This document shows, piece after piece, positions 6,226-9,220 of a DNA stretch of 9,220 nt (the stretch's first letter is position 1; each line of letters starts with the position of its first letter). Source of the DNA: Candidatus Aminicenantota bacterium. Its GTDB lineage: Bacteria > Acidobacteriota > Aminicenantia > Aminicenantales > Aminicenantaceae. The position numbers and the translations under genes are program-made. Where the stretch lies: positions 1 to 9,220 of the forward strand of contig JAFGNQ010000048.1 of assembly GCA_016926925.1 (NCBI GenBank). The letters are read 5' to 3'. Below the pieces are notes generated by a model that was given only the letters and a program-made list of their open reading frames with translations, did no database searches and had not been told where the DNA came from.

Positions 6226-6915
6226 CTAACTTGGATTATTCATGAGCGGAGACTGATGCAGATGCGTGGTATAAGATTTTATTTGGGAGGTCTCGGGCAT
6301 CAGACGAAGGATATATATGTTGTGTTGAGGAAGGAAAATTTCTATCCGGTCGAGAACAAAGACACTCTCTTCGATTTTTCTCAGCACTTCTTCTTTTGTC
6401 ATGAAATGTGTGGAAGAATAGTTGAGCCGGGTTGGATCTCTATCCATAATCACCACAGGGGCATTCGGTTTCAAGCTTTGAGAAAGATTATTGAGCAGGG
6501 CGACGGGTGCGGCAAAATCATGGAAAGCGTTCACAATAAAAACCATGTCCAGATTGTTGGGCAAAAGAGGGTTATCAACTTCGCCTTCAATGGTCTCTAT
6601 GTTGGAAACGCCTTCATTGCGACAGCGTTTTCTCAAAGCCTGCAGTGCACTTTTCGAGATGTCATTAGCATAAACCCGGCCTGAATTTCCTACCCGGCGG
6701 GCCAGCTTGAATGTAAAATACCCCCGTCCCGCGCCTACCTCTCCGATAATCATTCCTTCCTGAACACCCATCACATCCATGACTTTGTCGGGCTGATGCC
6801 ACTTGTCACGTGAATCCGCAGAACCCGGTGGAATGCAAATGAGGAACAATATAAGGGGAAAAATGTAAACTGATTTAGCAAACGAACGGCAGCTGTAAAT
6901 GATTTTTTGGGCCAT
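6226..6915 (-). CDS. Class I SAM-dependent methyltransferase with N-terminal export signal
   Basis: A 229-residue Rossmann-fold methyltransferase. Residues 1-33 look like a Sec signal or membrane anchor: basic start (K4, R10, K14), hydrophobic core VYIFPLILFLICIPP (16-30) and a GSA-DS junction. The catalytic part starts DKWHQPDKVMDVMGV, then motif I IIGEVGAGRGYF (56-67), acidic end of strand 2 at VYANDIS (81-87), a motif like EGEVDNPLLP (110-119), motif IV-like DMVFIVNAFHDF (123-134), and LKPNAPVVIMDRDP (148-161). Thus SAM-binding elements are intact, while the signal predicts a location where SAM is not known to be available. The acceptor substrate is unknown. ATG 6915 is chosen because AAGGA is five bases upstream; ATG 6918 adds one Met with two-base spacing. 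The tail after YILRLMP (about 23 residues, ending TAG) is unlike the usual domain end and may be a local extension. Confidence 0.87.
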   Translation of the reverse strand: MAQKIIYSCRSFAKSVYIFPLILFLICIPPGSADSRDKWHQPDKVMDVMGVQEGMIIGEVGAGRGYFTFKLARRVGNSGRVYANDISKSALQALRKRCRNEGVSNIETIEGEVDNPLLPNNLDMVFIVNAFHDFAAPVALLNNLSQSLKPNAPVVIMDRDPTRLNYSSTHFMTKEEVLRKIEESVFVLDRIEIFLPQHNIYILRLMPETSQIKSYTTHLHQSPLMNNPS

Positions 6916-6920
6916 CATTG

Positions 6921-6925
6921 TCCTT
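6921..6925 (-). promoter_or_regulatory. Ribosome binding site deciding the methyltransferase start
   Basis: AAGGA is two bases from ATG 6918 and five bases from ATG 6915, favouring the second of the two adjacent ATG codons. An earlier in-frame TTG at 6960 has no such site. Confidence 0.55.
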
Positions 6926-6935
6926 ACCGGATCCA

Positions 6936-7009
6936 ATCGAATCAATGAAAATGCGGGCAAAGTCCTGATATTGCATCAATTGTATCGAATGTCGACATTT
7001 TTATCGAAT
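6936..7009. repeat. Three ATCGAAT copies around a 12-bp palindrome upstream of the methyltransferase
   Basis: ATCGAAT occurs at 6936-6942, 6984-6990 and 7003-7009; the last two extend to TATCGAAT and start 19 bp apart. Between them lies a perfect palindrome, AATGTCGACATT (6988-6999), whose first three bases are shared with the second copy. A -10-like TACAAT (complement of 6979-6984) lies next to it on the gene side. The position just upstream of the methyltransferase suggests a regulator-binding region. A separate 10-bp palindrome, CATACGTATG, is at 7033-7042. Confidence 0.4.
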
Positions 7010-7081
7010 ATTTCAAGATGTGCCTTCGAGATCATACGTATGCAAATACCATGCCACGAATATAACATCTGCGTTTTCTTT

Positions 7082-7960
7082 TCAGTAATAACTCTTGTAG
7101 ATGGATTCAATCCAGGTGTCAGTATTAAGAAACGGCAAGAATTCCCCCCAGGACTCCCACCTTTTCAAGACTTTTTCACTCTGAATTTGTTCTAAGTTTT
7201 TCCCCTCGTTCATCTCTTTGCAGACAATCTCGATTGTCGTCAAAAGCATCTTTCGATAGACCTTCAATTCACTCAGAGTACAATCGCAGCCGTGACCGGC
7301 AATGAACTTGGTCCCGGGAGGAAAGAGATCGATCGCCTTCTGAAGAAAAGCCATGTACTCTTTCACATGCGCTCCTACAGCAGGAAAGGATTGTGTCAAG
7401 AGGAGATCACCCATATGGACAACTCCGGAAAGCGAAAAATACACCATCAAATCTTCATCGGAATGGATGCCGGAACAGGGGATGATTTGAATCTTATCAC
7501 CGTTGAAATTGAGAGAATAATAGGTGCCTAAAAGCTCCTCGAGCCTCCCCTCCATATCACCGTTTCCCGGAAATACTATTCCATAAGAAAGACACGCGTC
7601 CAAATTTTCGTGATCGATGATCGTGGCGTTTTGGCCACAGATCCAAGTTCCACCTACATGATCGGGATGAGGGTGCGTATTTATAATGTACTTGATATCG
7701 CCTTGCTCCAGATTTTGAATCAGTCGCTTTAGAGCTTCCGCAGTCTCTTCGAAACCCGTGTCCACCAGCATTATGCCATCGGACCCGGCGGATAATCCGA
7801 TATTTGTACGCAGTGAATATGGAAATGTAATCCGGTAAATATGTTCAGCAAGCTGGACGACTTCAGCTTCCTCACCGGCAGGCAGCACACCCACTGTGGA
7901 AAGGGAAAAGACTGCATGAAAAAGGAGAGCGATGCAAATCAATCTTTTGGAGACAATCAT
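7082..7960 (-). CDS. Exported metallo-beta-lactamase-fold hydrolase
   Basis: A 292-residue binuclear metallohydrolase of the MBL superfamily, probably periplasmic. Residues 1-29 form a signal (MIVSKR, then ICIALLFHAVFSLSTVGVL, PAG). The fold begins with VVQLAEHIYRITFPYSLRTNIGL and the LVDTGF strand (65-70). Metal motif HxHxDH is THPHPDHVGG with His96, His98, Asp100, His101; the further ligands are His166 in SGIHSDEDLMVYF, Asp185 in VVHMGDLL, and His223 in FIAGHG. All are present, so an active hydrolase is expected. The C-terminal part (240-292) is charged and helical with several Trp. Substrate cannot be assigned; the class B beta-lactamase call would be unsupported. ATG 7960 is used because GGGAAGGG lies five bases upstream; GTG 7975 lacks a site. 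It follows the NTF2-like gene by 64 bp, probably on the same transcript. Confidence 0.91.
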   Translation of the reverse strand: MIVSKRLICIALLFHAVFSLSTVGVLPAGEEAEVVQLAEHIYRITFPYSLRTNIGLSAGSDGIMLVDTGFEETAEALKRLIQNLEQGDIKYIINTHPHPDHVGGTWICGQNATIIDHENLDACLSYGIVFPGNGDMEGRLEELLGTYYSLNFNGDKIQIIPCSGIHSDEDLMVYFSLSGVVHMGDLLLTQSFPAVGAHVKEYMAFLQKAIDLFPPGTKFIAGHGCDCTLSELKVYRKMLLTTIEIVCKEMNEGKNLEQIQSEKVLKRWESWGEFLPFLNTDTWIESIYKSYY

Positions 7961-7965
7961 CGAAT

Positions 7966-7973
7966 CCCTTCCC
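7966..7973 (-). promoter_or_regulatory. Ribosome binding site deciding the MBL hydrolase start
   Basis: GGGAAGGG is five bases upstream of ATG 7960. It would be untranslated leader if translation begins at 7960 and coding if it began at GTG 7975. It lies four bases from the foot of the 7978-8008 hairpin. Confidence 0.6.
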
Positions 7974-7977
7974 ACCT

Positions 7978-8008
7978 GATACGGCCACCTTTCCAGGCGG
8001 CCGTTATC
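7978..8008 (-). other. Strong intercistronic RNA hairpin between NTF2-like and MBL genes
   Basis: In the minus-strand transcript, ACGGCCGCCT pairs with AGGTGGCCGT through ten base pairs, nine Watson-Crick and one G-U, closed by the GNRA-type tetraloop GGAA. Three more pairs, GAT with ATC, extend the stem past one bulged A. No T-run follows, so it is not an intrinsic terminator. It starts 16 nt after the NTF2-like stop and ends four nt before the MBL ribosome binding site. It could protect the upstream message, mark a processing point, or tune MBL translation. Confidence 0.65.
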
Positions 8009-8024
8009 GATGGAACAGGCAGGA

Positions 8025-8483
8025 CTATTTGTTCATCTCCCAGATTACGTTCACGATAACCCATTTTCCTTCGAATCTCCCTAAGTGAAGGTAATCCACG
8101 TAATCCGGGGACACTAGCTTCACGCAGGCTGTATTTTTATACATATCCAGGATATCCAGCTTAATTTTATCCTTCTTTTCCGGGCTTTTGCCTGCTCCGG
8201 CCTCTGTATATTTCACCATATCTGCGGCACCTACGCTTCTCATAACGGTTTTTCCGGTCTCGGGATCCACGAACAATCCCCGTTTTGCCAGGTCCGGATG
8301 GAGGGCCCTCTCCATTCTTTCAGCGTTGCCCTCGTACCATCCTTCTATGTAATCCAGAGCGGCTTTCTTGATGGCTTCTTTATCCGTTTCCGTATCATTC
8401 CCGTCCGAGCCGAGCGCACCTGTTGCCAAAATGGAAAAAATGAGGAGCATAATAGCAATCATCCATACGACGGTTCTTTTCAT
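8025..8483 (-). CDS. Exported NTF2-like (Lumazine_bd_2) protein
   Basis: A 152-residue small protein with a Sec-type signal: MKR, hydrophobic core TVVWMIAIMLLIFSILATGA (4-23) and a likely cut near ALG-SD (26). The mature part starts with helix DKEAIKKAALDYIEGWYEGNAERMERALHPDL, closely resembling the opening of the NTF2-like/putative lumazine-binding family, followed by KRGLFVDPETG, a central region and the paired strands IKLDILDMYKNTACVKLVSP and YLHLGRFEGKWVIVNVIWEM (132-151). This cone-shaped fold binds small ligands or serves as an enzyme scaffold; no catalytic set can be named. The family name does not prove lumazine binding. ATG 8483 has GGGAG (complement of 8491-8495) at seven bases. It is followed 64 bp later by the MBL hydrolase gene, with a hairpin between; both are probably exported to the same compartment. 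Confidence 0.85.
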   Translation of the reverse strand: MKRTVVWMIAIMLLIFSILATGALGSDGNDTETDKEAIKKAALDYIEGWYEGNAERMERALHPDLAKRGLFVDPETGKTVMRSVGAADMVKYTEAGAGKSPEKKDKIKLDILDMYKNTACVKLVSPDYVDYLHLGRFEGKWVIVNVIWEMNK

Positions 8484-8795
8484 GTCTTTTCTCCCAATTA
8501 TAAACTCAATTGATGAGCAAAATTCATAATAACTGATAACTCCGAATCAAAAGGGAATGAGGAACATTACCAGCATGAAGATGATAACGAAGCACATCAG
8601 TTTTGCTTTTGATATCAACATGATTCATCCTAAACAAGTCTATTTTTGCAATAAATGTGCCATCCGGAACACCAGAGGAATAACAAAAATAGAATTCAAA
8701 GGAGTGTTCGATACCATGACATCGACTGCCCGATTTCGGACAATCCTCTAATGCCGAGTGGGTTTCTTCGCTTATCTGACGATTAGGTTCTCAAC
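8484..8795. other. Spacer between esterase and NTF2-like gene
   Basis: A 312-bp AT-rich interval. Apart from the micro-ORF at 8547-8621 I see no convincing gene. A perfect TATAAT on the minus strand (8497-8502) lies one base from the NTF2-like ribosome site, too close to serve as its usual promoter. No clear terminator follows the esterase stop at 8796. Confidence 0.5.
8547..8621 (-). CDS. Possible 24-residue membrane micro-ORF
   Basis: ATG at 8621 opens a 24-codon frame ending in TGA. The product begins MLISKAKLMC and continues as an almost unbroken hydrophobic stretch FVIIFMLVMFLIPF, enough for one membrane helix with a basic N-terminus (K5, K7). AGGA (complement of 8628-8631) lies six bases upstream of the ATG. 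An in-frame TGA lies two codons before the start. It ends 63 bp before the NTF2-like gene, so it could be a small membrane protein, a leader peptide, or chance. No relative is recognised. Confidence 0.3.
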   Translation of the reverse strand: MLISKAKLMCFVIIFMLVMFLIPF

Positions 8796-9220
8796 TTATT
8801 TGATCATCACTGTATTCAGCCATTTGAATATTTCATGCCATTTATCGTATCCGCCATGAGCGGCATTTTTCACTTCCAAGTAAGTGTGAGCGATGCCCAA
8901 CGCCTTCAGCTTTTCTACCGCCTCTCTCGCATTTCCTACAGGGACGGCATCGTCTTTGTCTCCATGAATGATGAAAACATTCCAATCCACCCCTTTAGCG
9001 TCTTCTAAGAGATCCAAAACGTTCTCCCCCTTTAAATAGAGGGGGGGGACGATGGCCCCGGATCTTATGATGACCGCTCTGAAAATTTCGGGATGAAGGA
9101 GACCAAGCCTCCAGGCTCCATATCCGCCCATCGAGAATCCATCCAGGACGATGTTTTTCTCCTCGATCTCATAGATTTTTTTGACGTGGTCGATGCACTC
9201 CATCACATCCTTCCCGGAAT
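8796..9220 (-). CDS. Alpha/beta-hydrolase esterase (prolyl-oligopeptidase/PHB-depolymerase-like), 5' end cut by window
   Basis: The C-terminal 141 or so residues of a serine hydrolase; the reading frame runs out of the window at its 5' end. Visible sequence starts SGKDVMECIDHVKKIYEIEE, then strand and nucleophile elbow NIVLDGFSMGGYGAW with the catalytic Ser in GFSMG (codon near 9134), WRLGLLHPEIFRAVIIRSGA, the acid strand VFIIHGDKDDAVPVGNA with an Asp as charge-relay member, and the closing NAAHGGYDKWHEIFKWL with the catalytic His. The spacing and the GDKDDAVP and AHGG motifs fit esterase/prolyl oligopeptidase-type hydrolases of the PHB-depolymerase or feruloyl-esterase sort. Substrate and any signal peptide cannot be judged from the fragment. 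Ends in TAA; 312 bp separates it from the NTF2-like gene. Confidence 0.88.
   Translation of the reverse strand, partial: SGKDVMECIDHVKKIYEIEEKNIVLDGFSMGGYGAWRLGLLHPEIFRAVIIRSGAIVPPLYLKGENVLDLLEDAKGVDWNVFIIHGDKDDAVPVGNAREAVEKLKALGIAHTYLEVKNAAHGGYDKWHEIFKWLNTVMIK

Noticed and set aside
7082..7960. Reading the MBL-fold gene as an antibiotic-resistance beta-lactamase
   Set aside because: Only the shared metal-site fold motifs are visible; the superfamily covers many unrelated hydrolases and nothing here points to beta-lactams.
8497..8502. Perfect TATAAT on the minus strand before the NTF2-like gene
   Set aside because: One base from the ribosome binding site, so a transcript starting from it would lose that site; no -35 match at proper spacing.
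8557..8751. Plus-strand 64-codon frame in the esterase-NTF2 spacer
   Set aside because: No ribosome site or recognisable domain, opposite in strand to every gene in the window; the minus-strand micro-ORF explains part of it at least as well.

Overview
This 9.2-kb window carries ten protein-coding genes, all on the minus strand. The genes at both ends are cut by the window edges. In transcription order they are: an alpha/beta-hydrolase esterase (5' end missing); a small exported NTF2-like protein; an exported metallo-beta-lactamase-fold hydrolase; a class I SAM methyltransferase with an N-terminal export signal; a DHWC-type cupin; a VOC (glyoxalase-fold) protein; a PAP2 membrane phosphatase; a lipoprotein amidohydrolase; a toast-rack-type lipoprotein; and an APC-superfamily amino acid permease whose stop codon is off the window. 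No rRNA, tRNA, CRISPR array, transposase or phage gene was found.

The cell appears to be a didermic, mid-GC bacterium. Two proteins have lipoboxes, at least three more have Sec-type signal sequences, and Shine-Dalgarno sites of the GGAGG type precede most genes. The mix of an exported amidohydrolase, a toast-rack lipoprotein and a Lumazine_bd_2/NTF2-like protein is what I would expect from Desulfobacterota, Acidobacteriota or candidate groups such as Aminicenantes. No marker gene allows a firm placement, so this is a guess.

Right third (6226-9220): the esterase end is followed by about 310 bp of spacer holding one possible 24-codon membrane micro-ORF. Next come the NTF2-like gene and the MBL hydrolase, separated by 64 bp that contain a strong GNRA-capped hairpin. 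The methyltransferase follows after about 165 bp of AT-rich spacer with three ATCGAAT copies and a 12-bp palindrome. Middle (4329-6225): cupin, VOC and PAP2 are tightly packed (gaps of 16 and 6 bp) and almost certainly form one operon. PAP2 probably starts at TTG and uses a Shine-Dalgarno site inside the last codons of the VOC gene. About 350 bp upstream of the cupin stays open in the cupin frame and encodes a CxxC segment of doubtful status. Left (1-4208): amidohydrolase, toast-rack lipoprotein and permease are spaced by about 160-170 bp. The permease upstream region carries a candidate promoter and a 9-bp direct repeat 20 bp apart that overlaps the -35 box.

How the genes work together cannot be settled from sequence. 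Their shared feature is location: seven of the ten products carry an export or membrane signal, and four are probable hydrolases. I see no clear new defence, mobile or biosynthetic system. The most unusual points are the exported methyltransferase, the intercistronic hairpin, the repeat-bearing upstream regions, the micro-ORF and the open CxxC extension before the cupin.
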